Assembly (NCBI GenBank): GCA_012842935.1
Contig: DUSC01000024.1
Location: 1 to 32,480 of the forward strand
Origin: Hyphomicrobiales bacterium
GTDB taxonomy: Bacteria; Pseudomonadota; Alphaproteobacteria; Rhizobiales; Rhizobiaceae
DNA length: 32,480 nt
Direction: 5' to 3'
The notes beneath the pieces were generated by a model. It did not search any database. It saw only the letters and a program-made list of their open reading frames with translations, and was not told the DNA's origin. The first letter of the stretch is position 1, and every line of letters starts with the position of its first letter. Position numbers and translations under genes: made by a program. Positions 1 through 7,797 of this stretch are shown piece by piece.

Positions 1-535
1 GGTGCAGCCGTTTCCACAGGCCGAGCCCGCGGCGGATGTTGAAGGGAAATCCGAGCCGGTGCCCGGATGCGGCCCCGGCGATCGCCGGCAGCGTCTTCAT
101 GTAGGCGTAAAGGTCGGCGACGTCGCCGGGCGCCATGCGCGCGTAGGAGGTATAGGGGAATGCCGGATAATAGTGCTCGCCCTCCGGCGAGACGCCGTGC
201 AGCATGGCGTCGGCGAACTCTTGCAGAGACCACAGCCCGATGCCGTCGCGCGGATCCTGCGAGATGTTGGGGGCGACGAAGGTGCCGAACGGCGTGACGA
301 GTTCGACTCCGCCGGCAAGTTCGAGCCGCGCGGCGCCCTCGGACTTCGGCCTGGCGTGGCAGGACGTGCATCCGCCGGCGTTGAAGATGAGTTCGCCGCG
401 CGCGGGATCGCCGGTCCCGAGCGCAGCGAGGTCGTCGGCGTCCAGCCGGTCGGGCGACGTCAGCCACCAGAAGGCCCCGCCCCCCGCGATACCGAGGAGG
501 AGAGCGGCCGAAAGTGCCTTGCCGACCGGCCCCAT
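1..535 (-). CDS. c-type cytochrome (diheme-like), 3' end outside window
   Basis: Partial gene; 178 codons are visible and the frame is open to the left edge. The product begins MGPVGKALSAALLLGIAGGG, a single N-terminal hydrophobic segment (signal or anchor), and then has a heme c site C56-T-S-C59-H60. Downstream come a conserved VTPFGTFVAPNIS stretch and RRGLGLWKRLH at the edge, typical of the diheme cytochromes that serve as electron-accepting subunits of periplasmic dehydrogenases. Only one CxxCH is inside the window, so the second heme is inferred from the family. The start at 535 lies 9 nt after the stop of the cytochrome c' gene, so the two are probably co-transcribed. Role: periplasmic electron transfer; the partner enzyme is not visible. 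Confidence 0.85.
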   Translation of the reverse strand, partial: MGPVGKALSAALLLGIAGGGAFWWLTSPDRLDADDLAALGTGDPARGELIFNAGGCTSCHARPKSEGAARLELAGGVELVTPFGTFVAPNISQDPRDGIGLWSLQEFADAMLHGVSPEGEHYYPAFPYTSYARMAPGDVADLYAYMKTLPAIAGAASGHRLGFPFNIRRGLGLWKRLH

Positions 536-544
536 CAACGGCGA

Positions 545-982
545 TCAGCTCTGCGGCAGCCTGTAGGTCTGGTGGCAGGCGCCGCAATTGGCGGCAATCG
601 CGCCGAACTGCGCCTTGAAGGCGTCGAGATCCTGGGCCGGCGCGGCGAGAGCCGCGGCGACGTCAGCCTCGAACTTGTCCTCGGCTGCCTTGAAGCCGGC
701 CATGTCCTCCCAGATCTTCGGCGAGGCCTTGGTGTCCCCGGAATCGCTGCCGGCGGGGAACAGGGCGTCGACGTCGAACTTTTCTCCGTTGGCCGCGAGG
801 CCCTGGAGAGCGGCGAGCACGGCTGCGGCGTCGAACGGCTTTTCGCCCTTTGCGATCGGCGCCAGCTGGCCGACGAGGCCGCCGCGCTCCTTCATCAGGG
901 CCTTGCGGTCGGCGATCGGGTCGGCGAAAGCCGCGCCCGAGACGAGTGCGACGGCGGATAAGGCGAGTACCAGTCGTTTCAT
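545..982 (-). CDS. cytochrome c' / c556 family protein
   Basis: A 145-aa secreted protein. Residues 1-20 (MKRLVLALSAVALVSGAAFA) are a clear Sec signal peptide, followed by a four-helix-bundle-like alanine-rich body. The heme site sits at the extreme C terminus as C133-G-A-C136-H137, followed by QTYRLPQS. A C-terminal CxxCH on a roughly 125-residue helical bundle is the hallmark of the cytochrome c'/c556 family, whose members bind a high- or low-spin periplasmic heme and take part in electron transfer or NO binding. The start is supported by GGAGGG five bases upstream. It is the first gene of a two-gene unit with the c-type cytochrome downstream, so the two proteins may exchange electrons (inference). 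Confidence 0.9.
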   Translation of the reverse strand: MKRLVLALSAVALVSGAAFADPIADRKALMKERGGLVGQLAPIAKGEKPFDAAAVLAALQGLAANGEKFDVDALFPAGSDSGDTKASPKIWEDMAGFKAAEDKFEADVAAALAAPAQDLDAFKAQFGAIAANCGACHQTYRLPQS

Positions 983-1098
983 GAAGTCCCTCCGGGGTGC
1001 ATTGGATGCTGCACCCGAACCAACGCCACGATGGCCGAAATAGTCCCGACTCGCCTTTCACGGTTGCGTGAAGCGGAGAGGCCTTCGGCAGAAACGCA

Positions 1099-1123
1099 AA
1101 GACCCCGGCGCGGCCGGGGTCTT
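1099..1123 (-). terminator. rho-independent-type terminator of sodB
   Basis: A perfect 11-bp inverted repeat, AAGACCCCGGC and GCCGGGGTCTT, with a 3-nt loop. It lies 25 nt beyond the sodB stop codon and is followed on the minus strand by a T-rich run (TTTGCGTTT). Position, GC-rich stem and tail all fit an intrinsic terminator. It separates sodB from the cytochrome pair downstream. Confidence 0.8.
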
Positions 1124-1148
1124 CCTCGTCGCGATCGGCCGCGGGCCG

Positions 1149-1751
1149 TCAGCCCTTCGCCTTCTCGTACATCTCCAGCACGTAGTCCCAGTTGATCAGG
1201 TTGTCGACGAAGGCTTCGAGATACTTCGGCCGGGCGTTGCGGTAATCGATGTAGTAGGAGTGCTCCCACACGTCGACGCCGAGGATCGGCGAGGCGCCGT
1301 GGACCAGCGGGTTCTCGCCGTTCGGCGTCTTCGAGATGGCAAGCCTGCCGTCCTTGACCGACAGCCACGCCCAGCCCGAGCCGAACTGGGTGACGCCGGC
1401 ATTGATGAAGTCGGCGCGGAACTTGTCGTAGCCGCCGAGGTCGGCATCTATCGCCTTAGCGAGCGCGCCGGGCAGCTTGGTGCCGCCGCCGCCCTTCTTC
1501 ATCCACTTCCAGAAGTGGATGTGGTTGTAGTGCTGGCCGGCATTGTTGAACAGGCCGGCATTCTTGCCGAAGGACTGTTTCACCACCTCTTCCAGCGGCA
1601 GGTCGGCCATGCCGGCCTCGGCGGCGAGCTTGTTGCCGTTGTCGACATAGGCCTTGTGGTGCTTGTCGTGATGGTACTCGAGCGTCTCCTTCGACATGAA
1701 GGGCTGCAGGGCCTCGTAGTCGTAGGGGAGTTCAGGCAGTGAGAAAGCCAT
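1149..1751 (-). CDS. sodB: superoxide dismutase [Fe]
   Basis: 200 aa, full length for the Fe/Mn SOD family; converts superoxide to oxygen and hydrogen peroxide in the cytoplasm. The metal ligands are visible as H27 (LEYHHDKHH), H77 (GQHYNHIHFW), D160 and H164 (GVDVWEHSYYIDY). Q73 lies four residues before H77, the second-sphere glutamine position used by iron enzymes; manganese enzymes carry this Gln in the C-terminal half, so the Fe form is preferred. AAGGAG precedes the ATG at 1751. The gene is monocistronic, ending at a strong hairpin. A GC-rich imperfect hairpin (about 1806-1827) lies in the 108-nt upstream gap and may act as the aminotransferase terminator. Confidence 0.96.
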   Translation of the reverse strand: MAFSLPELPYDYEALQPFMSKETLEYHHDKHHKAYVDNGNKLAAEAGMADLPLEEVVKQSFGKNAGLFNNAGQHYNHIHFWKWMKKGGGGTKLPGALAKAIDADLGGYDKFRADFINAGVTQFGSGWAWLSVKDGRLAISKTPNGENPLVHGASPILGVDVWEHSYYIDYRNARPKYLEAFVDNLINWDYVLEMYEKAKG

Positions 1752-1859
1752 GGATCATGCTCCTTCTTGGCATTGGACGGGCGGGGGGTGCCCGGAGAAG
1801 ACGGCGATGGGCCGGCGGCCGGCCATCGGGCCGCGGCGTACGGATACAAATCTAGTGCC

Positions 1860-2738
1860 TCACCGGGCGGAAGTCGAATGCGCCCAGTCCCAATAGAGCT
1901 GGCGCGCTTTCTTGGCGACCGGGCCCGGCTGGAGATTGCGCTCATCGATGCGCGTCACCGGCACGACCTTGGAGTGGTTGCCGGTCGAGAAGATCTCGTC
2001 GGCCTCCATGAACTCGCGCACCGAGAGCGTCTTCTCGATCACATGAACGCCCTCCTCCGCGAGCAGCGAAATCGTGCGCGCCCTGGTGATGCCGGAGAGG
2101 AAGGTGCCGTTGGCCGCGGGCGTGTACACCTGGCCGTCCTTGACCATGAAGATGTTCGAAGACCCCGTCTCCGCGACGTTGCCGAGCATGTCCAGCACCA
2201 GCGCGTTGTCGAAGCCGCGCATCTTCGCCTCGACGATGGCGCGGCCGTTGTTCGGATAGAGGCAGCCGGCCTTGGCGTTGGTCGGCATGGTCTCGAGCGT
2301 CGGCCGGCGGAACGGCGAAACCGTAATCGAAAACCCGCTCGGGGCGATCATCGGCGATTCGTAGAGACACAGGCAGAAGCGGGTCGACGCCGGGTCGGCA
2401 GGCACGCCCATGTAGCCGCCGTGCTCGGCCCAGTACATCGGGCGGATGTAGACCGCCGTCCTGCCGTCGAACTTCTTCAGACCCTCCCAGGTCAGGTCGA
2501 CGATTTCGGCGGGGGTGCGTGTCGGGTCGAGGCCGAGGGCGATCGCCGAGGAATTCACCCTGCGGGCGTGCTGGTCGAGGTCGGGCGCCACCCCTTCGAA
2601 CCAGCGGGCGCCGTCGAAGACGCTCGAGCCGAGCCACATGGCGTGCGACCGCGGGCCGACGATCGCCACGTTGCCCTCGTACCAGTCGCCGTCGACGAAG
2701 GTCCACGTCGTGGACAGGGCGGGTACCGCGAGGCTCAT
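1860..2738 (-). CDS. ilvE: class IV PLP aminotransferase, branched-chain type
   Basis: 292 aa, fold type IV PLP enzyme. K156 in TNAKAGCLYPNN is the Schiff-base lysine, and E190 in GNVAETGSSNIFMV is the glutamate that contacts the pyridine nitrogen. FLSGITRARTISL near residue 215 is the phosphate-binding loop region. The best-fitting role is reversible transamination of Leu/Ile/Val with 2-oxoglutarate, but D-amino-acid or other class IV aminotransferases cannot be excluded from motifs alone. I chose the ATG at 2738 (MSLAVPAL) because AGGAGA lies 7 nt upstream; an in-frame start 33 nt earlier has no such site. It is divergent from the haloacid dehalogenase and stands alone. Confidence 0.85.
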   Translation of the reverse strand: MSLAVPALSTTWTFVDGDWYEGNVAIVGPRSHAMWLGSSVFDGARWFEGVAPDLDQHARRVNSSAIALGLDPTRTPAEIVDLTWEGLKKFDGRTAVYIRPMYWAEHGGYMGVPADPASTRFCLCLYESPMIAPSGFSITVSPFRRPTLETMPTNAKAGCLYPNNGRAIVEAKMRGFDNALVLDMLGNVAETGSSNIFMVKDGQVYTPAANGTFLSGITRARTISLLAEEGVHVIEKTLSVREFMEADEIFSTGNHSKVVPVTRIDERNLQPGPVAKKARQLYWDWAHSTSAR

Positions 2739-2896
2739 GCCAGTCTCCTCTGGATGTCTGGGATCATGCAAGAATACCTTCGGACGGCTTCCGTCAACCG
2801 GCTAATGCGCGGCAATCTCTGATGCCAGGATGCGGCCGCGCCGCCGCTTGACGCCAGGGCCGCGTTCGCGGACCTTTGTTGGCGCACGAGGAACCG

Positions 2897-3559
2897 ATGC
2901 GCCAAGCAGCTTTTGTTTTCGACGCCTACGGGACGCTGTTCGACGTCCACGCCGCCGTGCGCCGCCATGCCGGACGCATCGGTCCCGACGGGCAGTTGCT
3001 CTCCGAGATCTGGCGGGCCAAGCAGCTCGAATATTCGTGGACGCGCACGCTGATGGGCGCCTACCGGGATTTCTGGCAACTGACCGAAGAGGCGCTCGAC
3101 TTCGCTTTCGCCCGGGTGCCGGGTGCGGACCGGTCGCTGCGCGCCGACCTGCTGGAAGCCTACTGGCACCTCGACTGCTACCCGGAAGTCCCCGCCGTGC
3201 TGAAGGCGCTCAAGGCGGAGGGCGCGCGCCTCGCCATCCTCTCCAACGGCTCGCCCGCCATGCTCGACGCGGCGGTGCGCTCCGCGGCGCTCGACCAGGT
3301 CCTCGACGAGGTCTTCTCGGTCGATGCCGTCCGGCGCTTCAAGACCGACCCAGCCGTCTACGACCTCGTCGCAACCGCCTGGCGGCTCTATCCGGAGGCC
3401 GTCTCCTTCCAGTCGTCCAACCGCTGGGACGTCGCCGGCGCGGCGCGCTTCGGCTTCCGAACGGTCTGGATCAACCGCTCCAATCATCCCGACGAATATC
3501 TCGACCTCAGGCCCGACGTCATCCTCTCTTCCCTCGACGGCCTGCTCGCCGCAGGTTGA
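2897..3559 (+). CDS. haloacid dehalogenase, type II (L-2-haloacid dehalogenase-like)
   Basis: 220 aa, HAD superfamily. The nucleophile is D9 in FDAYGTLFD. The residues known in L-2-haloacid dehalogenase align with a constant small offset: D9, T13, R40, S116, K149, Y155, S173, N175 and D178 (SSNRWD). The substrate-specific set is therefore complete, which supports hydrolysis of (S)-2-haloacids to (R)-2-hydroxyacids rather than a generic phosphatase. The physiological substrate remains inferred. The ATG at 2897 has GAGGA about 8 nt upstream; a TTG at 2876 in the same frame is less likely. No haloacid transporter or regulator is adjacent. Confidence 0.88.
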   Translation: MRQAAFVFDAYGTLFDVHAAVRRHAGRIGPDGQLLSEIWRAKQLEYSWTRTLMGAYRDFWQLTEEALDFAFARVPGADRSLRADLLEAYWHLDCYPEVPAVLKALKAEGARLAILSNGSPAMLDAAVRSAALDQVLDEVFSVDAVRRFKTDPAVYDLVATAWRLYPEAVSFQSSNRWDVAGAARFGFRTVWINRSNHPDEYLDLRPDVILSSLDGLLAAG

Positions 3560-3563
3560 GAGA

Positions 3564-3589
3564 ATGTTGCCCGTCGGCAACATGTTGCC
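3564..3589 (+). promoter_or_regulatory. stacked palindromes between dehalogenase and L,D-transpeptidase
   Basis: ATGTTGCC (3564-3571) and GGCAACAT (3576-3583) form an 8-bp hairpin with loop CGTC. The right arm continues as GGCAACATGTTGCC (3576-3589), itself a perfect 14-bp palindrome. The same half-site thus occurs three times in alternating orientation. It starts 4 nt after the dehalogenase stop. It could be an operator for the downstream gene or a poorly tailed terminator; the sequence does not decide. Confidence 0.45.
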
Positions 3590-3703
3590 GCCGCCACATC
3601 GTCGCCCATCTTTCTTCACCCTCAGGCCGAATTCGGAACCCCTTTGTTCGCCGTGCATTGGGGGCCGGGCCTGCCGATGTGCAGCCGCCCGCGTTTAGAA
3701 ACG

Positions 3704-4450
3704 ATGCAAGAAAATCGGACCGACATGACCGCTGAAATCCCGACCGCCGCTTCCCTTTCCCGGCGCCGCTTCCTCTCCCTCTCCGCCGCAGGCGTCTCGG
3801 CTGCGGTGCTTTCGGCCTGCACCACGGTCCGGCAGGAAGAGGCGCCGCCGGCGTTGCCGCGGGTCAGCGTCGATTCGGCCTTCGGCGGCTATGCCGCCAT
3901 GTATGCGGCCCGCGAGGACGGCGGCTTCATGCTCCCGGCGATCCCGATCGACAAGATGGACCGGCGCTACCTGCGCCAGATCGTGCCCGACCCGACCGGC
4001 GAGCGGCCGGGCACCATCGTCGTCGACACCTCGATGCACTATCTCTACCTTGTCCGCGAGGGCGGCGAGGCGATCCGCTACGGCGTCGGGCTGGGCCGCG
4101 CCGGCTTCGAATGGGCCGGGCGCGCGATCATCCAGTGGAAACAGGCCTGGCCGAAGTGGACGCCGCCGGACGAGATGATCGCCAGGCAGCCGGAACTTGC
4201 CAAGTACAGTGCCGCCAACGGCGGCATGCCGCCCGGCCTCGACAATCCGCTCGGCGCGCGCGCCCTCTACATCTTCCAGAACGGCGAGGACACGCTCTAC
4301 CGCCTGCACGGCTCGCCCGAATGGTGGTCGATCGGCAAGTCGGTCTCGTCGGGCTGCGTGCGCCTGCTCAACCAGGACATCATCGACCTCTACGAGCGCG
4401 TCCCCAACCGCACGCCGATCCTGGTGACGTCGGGGCTCCGCGTCGCCTGA
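3704..4450 (+). CDS. L,D-transpeptidase (YkuD domain), Tat/lipoprotein signal
   Basis: 248 aa from the ATG at 3704; an ATG at 3725 is a close alternative, and both lack a strong ribosome site. The N terminus carries SRRRFLSLSAAG, a twin-arginine motif, running into VLSAC with C39 as a probable lipobox cysteine. The mature protein would be exported folded and may be lipid-anchored. The YkuD domain runs from about residue 100 to 247; H202 (LHGSPEWW) and S216-G-C218-V-R220 (SVSSGCVR) form the catalytic motif that makes 3-3 peptide cross-links in peptidoglycan or attaches proteins to it. Rhizobiales encode many paralogues, consistent with their polar growth (known of the group). Confidence 0.92.
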   Translation: MQENRTDMTAEIPTAASLSRRRFLSLSAAGVSAAVLSACTTVRQEEAPPALPRVSVDSAFGGYAAMYAAREDGGFMLPAIPIDKMDRRYLRQIVPDPTGERPGTIVVDTSMHYLYLVREGGEAIRYGVGLGRAGFEWAGRAIIQWKQAWPKWTPPDEMIARQPELAKYSAANGGMPPGLDNPLGARALYIFQNGEDTLYRLHGSPEWWSIGKSVSSGCVRLLNQDIIDLYERVPNRTPILVTSGLRVA

Positions 4451-4474
4451 GCGTCCGCGGTCTTGCGTTCGCCC

Positions 4475-4497
4475 GGCGGAGCGACCCGGGCTCCGCC
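4475..4497. terminator. hairpin between convergent L,D-transpeptidase and HerA-like genes
   Basis: GGCGGAGC (4475-4482) and GCTCCGCC (4490-4497) form a perfect 8-bp stem with a 7-nt loop in the 58-nt gap between two convergent genes. There is no clear U-tract on either side, so a bidirectional terminator is plausible but not certain. Confidence 0.45.
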
Positions 4498-4508
4498 AGC
4501 ACCGTCGC

Positions 4509-6086
4509 TCAGCGCCGCGACAGGCTGCCGAGGATGCCGCGCACAAGGGCCCGGCCGAGCGACGAGCCGACCGAGCGTACCACCGACTTCATCGCGGCTT
4601 CCGTCACCGTCTGCCGGTTCGACGGCCGCGGCTGGCTCGGCGCGGTCGTCCGCTGCCGCGGCGTCGAGGTTCGCGGCCGGCGCTCATCGTAGCGGTCGTC
4701 GCGGTTGCCGAAGTCTGGCAGCGTCCACGGTCCTCCCTGGCCGCGATTTCCGCCGCGCTCCTCCTCCGCCTCGGCCCGGGCGCGTTCGGCCCGTTTCTGC
4801 AGCATCTCGAACGCCGATTCGCGGTCGATCGTCTTGTCGTACTGGCCGGCCACCGGGCTTTCGGCGATGACGGTGCGCCGCTCCTGCGGCGTGATGGGCC
4901 CCAGCCGCGACGACGGCGGCCGGATCAGCGTTCGCTGGACCATCGACGGGATGCCCTTCTGTTCCAGCGTCGACACCAGCGCCTCGCCGGTGCCGAGCCT
5001 GGTGATCGCCTCGAAACAGTTGAAATCCGGGTTCGGGCGGAACGTGTCGGCCGCGGTCTTCACCGCCTTCTGCTCGCGCGGCGTATACGCGCGGAGAGCG
5101 TGTTGTATCCGGTTGCCCAGTTGCGCCAGCACGGTTTCCGGCACGTCGAGCGGGTTCTGCGTGACGAAGTAGACGCCGACGCCCTTCGAGCGGATCAGGC
5201 GCACCACCTGCTCGACACGCTCGATCAGCGCCCTCGGCGCGTCGTTGAAGAGCAGATGCGCCTCGTCGAAGAAGAAGACCAGCTTGGGTCGCTCCGGGTC
5301 GCCCACTTCCGGCAGTTCCTCGAACAGCTCCGACATCAGCCACAGGAGAAAGGTCGCGTAGAGCCTGGGGTTCATCATCAGGCGGTCGGCGGCGAGCACG
5401 TTTATGGCGCCGCGGCCGTCGTGCGTCGTGCGCATGATGTCCTCGATGCGCAGCGCCGGCTCGCCGAAGAAGTTGGCGCCCCCCTGCTGTTCCAGCACCA
5501 GCAGCGAGCGCTGGATCGAGCCGACCGACGGCTTGGTCACGTTGCCGTAGCGCGCGCCGATCTCGCCGGCGCGCTCGGCAATGTTGGCGAGCAGCGCCTG
5601 CAGGTCCTTCAGGTCGAGGAGCAGCAGGCCCTCCTCGTCCGCGATGCGGAAGGCGATGTTCATCACGCCCTCCTGCGCGTCGGTCAGGTTCATCAGCCGC
5701 GACAGCAGCAGCGGCCCCATTTCCGAAACCGTGGCGCGGATCGGGTGGCCCTGCTCGCCGAACAGGTCCCAGAAGATCACCGGGAACTGCTGGAACTCGT
5801 AGGGATCGAGCCTGATCGCCTCGGCGCGCTTGAGCAGGAAATCCTTGGCCTCGCCCGGCGCGGCGACGCCGGAGAGATCGCCCTTGATGTCGGCGCAGAA
5901 CACGGGAACCCCGGCATTGGAAAAACCTTCGGCGAGGATCTGCAGCGTCACCGTCTTGCCGGTCCCGGTCGCCCCGGTGATGATGCCGTGCCGGTTGCCG
6001 TATTTCAGCAGCAGCGTCTCCGGCCGCTGGTAGCTGTCGTCGGGCTTCCGGCTGGCACCGATGAACAGGCTTTCGTCGTCGGCCAT
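4509..6086 (-). CDS. HerA/FtsK-like ATPase, DUF853 (YjgR) family
   Basis: 525 aa. Residues 38-45 (GATGTGKT) are a Walker A motif, and 268-276 (LVFFFDEAH, with D273/E274) a Walker B motif; the sequence between resembles HerA-type helicases of the DUF853/YjgR family. ADIKGDLSG near residue 64 and FVTQNP in the second half are family hallmarks. Residues from about 430 to 500 are Arg/Glu/Pro-rich and likely disordered, ending in an amphipathic Gly/Ser/Leu tail. The cellular role of the family is not settled; DNA translocation or helicase activity is inferred from the fold. The start at 6086 (MADDESLF) is preferred because GAGGGGAGA precedes it by 8 nt; an upstream ATG at 6107 has no site. Confidence 0.88.
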   Translation of the reverse strand: MADDESLFIGASRKPDDSYQRPETLLLKYGNRHGIITGATGTGKTVTLQILAEGFSNAGVPVFCADIKGDLSGVAAPGEAKDFLLKRAEAIRLDPYEFQQFPVIFWDLFGEQGHPIRATVSEMGPLLLSRLMNLTDAQEGVMNIAFRIADEEGLLLLDLKDLQALLANIAERAGEIGARYGNVTKPSVGSIQRSLLVLEQQGGANFFGEPALRIEDIMRTTHDGRGAINVLAADRLMMNPRLYATFLLWLMSELFEELPEVGDPERPKLVFFFDEAHLLFNDAPRALIERVEQVVRLIRSKGVGVYFVTQNPLDVPETVLAQLGNRIQHALRAYTPREQKAVKTAADTFRPNPDFNCFEAITRLGTGEALVSTLEQKGIPSMVQRTLIRPPSSRLGPITPQERRTVIAESPVAGQYDKTIDRESAFEMLQKRAERARAEAEEERGGNRGQGGPWTLPDFGNRDDRYDERRPRTSTPRQRTTAPSQPRPSNRQTVTEAAMKSVVRSVGSSLGRALVRGILGSLSRR

Positions 6087-6182
6087 GGGCGGTCTCCCCT
6101 CGGGCATGCCGTTCCGGCGGGCGATCCGTTCGCCGCGCCGCTCGAGCCGGTATAATCAGCGCCGTGACGGGCGACAATGACG

Positions 6183-6298
6183 TTGCGGCAAAATGCGGCG
6201 GTAGTGGCTTGCGTCGTCGCCCCGCCTTTGGCAATGCGTGGCCCGAGCGTCCCCGGGCATCGCGCAAAACCGGTTGCGGCAATTGTTGCATTGCGGCA
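6183..6298 (+). promoter_or_regulatory. repeated TTGCGGCA elements upstream of mutA
   Basis: The 8-mer TTGCGGCA occurs at 6183-6190, 6274-6281 and 6291-6298. The first two extend to TTGCGGCAA, a TTGC-G-GCAA palindrome, and the last two are 17 nt apart. They fill the roughly 270-nt gap between the divergent HerA-like gene and mutA. They could be operator sites for a short-chain acyl-CoA regulator of the PccR/RamB kind, which is known to bind TTGC/GCAA-type sites; the link is inference. Confidence 0.4.
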
Positions 6299-6357
6299 CG
6301 GGTTGCCGGCCCCTAATGTCGGTGGGGACGTTCGGAAGTGCCATGGCGGGAGGATCG

Positions 6358-7797
6358 ATGGACAGCCGGAGGCTGCTGGCGGAAACCGGGTTCGCGCCGT
6401 CCGATCGCGACCGGTGGCGCGCGCTCGCCGAAAAGGCGCTCGCCGGCGCCTCGTTCGACGCCGCGCTGACGGCGAGGACCGACGACGGCATTCTGATCGA
6501 GCCTCTCTACGACCGCGCGCCGACGAGGCTCACGCCGCGCAACGATCCCGCCGCCCGCTGGGCGGTGGTGCAGCGCGTCGACGATCCCGATCCGGTCCGC
6601 GCCAACGCCCAGGCGCTCGACGACGTCGCCAACGGCGCCACCGGCCTGTCGCTGGTCTTCGAGGGCGCGCCCAACGCCTTCGGCTACGGCCTGCCGGCGA
6701 ATGCCGAGGCGCTGGCGCAGGCGCTCGACGGCGTGCCGCTCGGCAAGGTCCACCTGCGCACCGACGTGCATCCCATGAGCCGGGCGAGCGTCGACTGGTT
6801 CGTCGCGCTGCTCACCTCGCGCCGGGTCGACCCGACGCGGTTGAGCCTCGCCTTCGGCATCGACCCGTCGGCCATCTTCGCCGGGACCGGACGTCTGCGC
6901 ATGTCGATCGAGGCGCTGCAGGCGTCCATGCCGCAGTCGCTGGCCCATTTCTTCGCCCTCGGCGTGCCCGGCGCGCTGCTCGAGGCCGACGGCCGCGTCT
7001 ACCACAATGCCGGCGCCACCGAGGCGCAGGAGCTCGGCGCCATGCTCGCCACCGCGGTCGCGCACCTGCGCATGTTCGAGGCGGCCCGGCAGCCGCTCGT
7101 CTATGCGGCGCCGCATATCGGCTTCGCTCTCGCGGTCGACCAGGACCAGTTCCTGTCGACGGCCAAGCTGCGCGCGCTGCGCCGCCTGTGGACCCGTGTC
7201 CAGGAAGCCTGCGCGATCCCGCCCTCGCCCGCCATGGTCCATGCCGAGACGTCGTGGCGCATGATGACGGCGAAGGATCCCGAAACCAACATCCTGCGCG
7301 CGGGGATCGCCACCTTCGCAGCCGCCACCGGCGGCGCCGATTCGATTTCCGTCCTGCCCCACACGATCGCCCACGGCCTTCCCGACGACTTCGCCCGGCG
7401 TGTGGCGCGCAACATCCAGCTGGTCATGGCCGGCGAAAGCCGCATCGACTTCGTCGCCGATCCGGCGGCTGGCGCCGGCGGCATCGAGGCGCTGACCGAA
7501 GCGCTCTGCGAAAGGGCCTGGGCCGAATTCCGGGCCATCGAGGCGGAGGGCGGTATGCTGGCCAGCCTCGCCGCGGGCCGCTTCCAGACCCGCGTGCGCG
7601 AAGCGCGCGAGCGCCGCGCCGCGCTCTACCGGGCCGGCGAGCGCGCCATCGTCGGCACGACGCTCTATCCGCAGGAGACCGAGCGGCCGGTGTCGACGCT
7701 CGCCGCCGAACGACGCCCCGTGCCGACCGATGGCGCCGTGTTCTGCGAGGCGATGCCGGCGCTGCGCATCGACCAGACGATCGAGGCCCGACCATGA
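6358..7797 (+). CDS. mutA: methylmalonyl-CoA mutase small (beta) subunit
   Basis: 479 aa. Shows the methylmalonyl-CoA mutase TIM-barrel pattern ([18 protein letters not shown], followed by the [26 protein letters not shown] region), but it ends before any cobalamin-binding domain and has no DxHxxG. It is thus the non-catalytic partner of MutB in a heterodimer. It is shorter than the roughly 600-residue actinobacterial beta subunits, which keep a vestigial B12 domain. The ATG at 6358 follows GGAGGA; ATGs at 6343 and 6316 are in frame and possible. The stop codon overlaps the mutB start as ATGA (7794-7797), so translation is coupled and subunit ratio fixed. Pathway: (R)-methylmalonyl-CoA to succinyl-CoA in propionyl-CoA assimilation. 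Confidence 0.93.
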   Translation: MDSRRLLAETGFAPSDRDRWRALAEKALAGASFDAALTARTDDGILIEPLYDRAPTRLTPRNDPAARWAVVQRVDDPDPVRANAQALDDVANGATGLSLVFEGAPNAFGYGLPANAEALAQALDGVPLGKVHLRTDVHPMSRASVDWFVALLTSRRVDPTRLSLAFGIDPSAIFAGTGRLRMSIEALQASMPQSLAHFFALGVPGALLEADGRVYHNAGATEAQELGAMLATAVAHLRMFEAARQPLVYAAPHIGFALAVDQDQFLSTAKLRALRRLWTRVQEACAIPPSPAMVHAETSWRMMTAKDPETNILRAGIATFAAATGGADSISVLPHTIAHGLPDDFARRVARNIQLVMAGESRIDFVADPAAGAGGIEALTEALCERAWAEFRAIEAEGGMLASLAAGRFQTRVREARERRAALYRAGERAIVGTTLYPQETERPVSTLAAERRPVPTDGAVFCEAMPALRIDQTIEARP

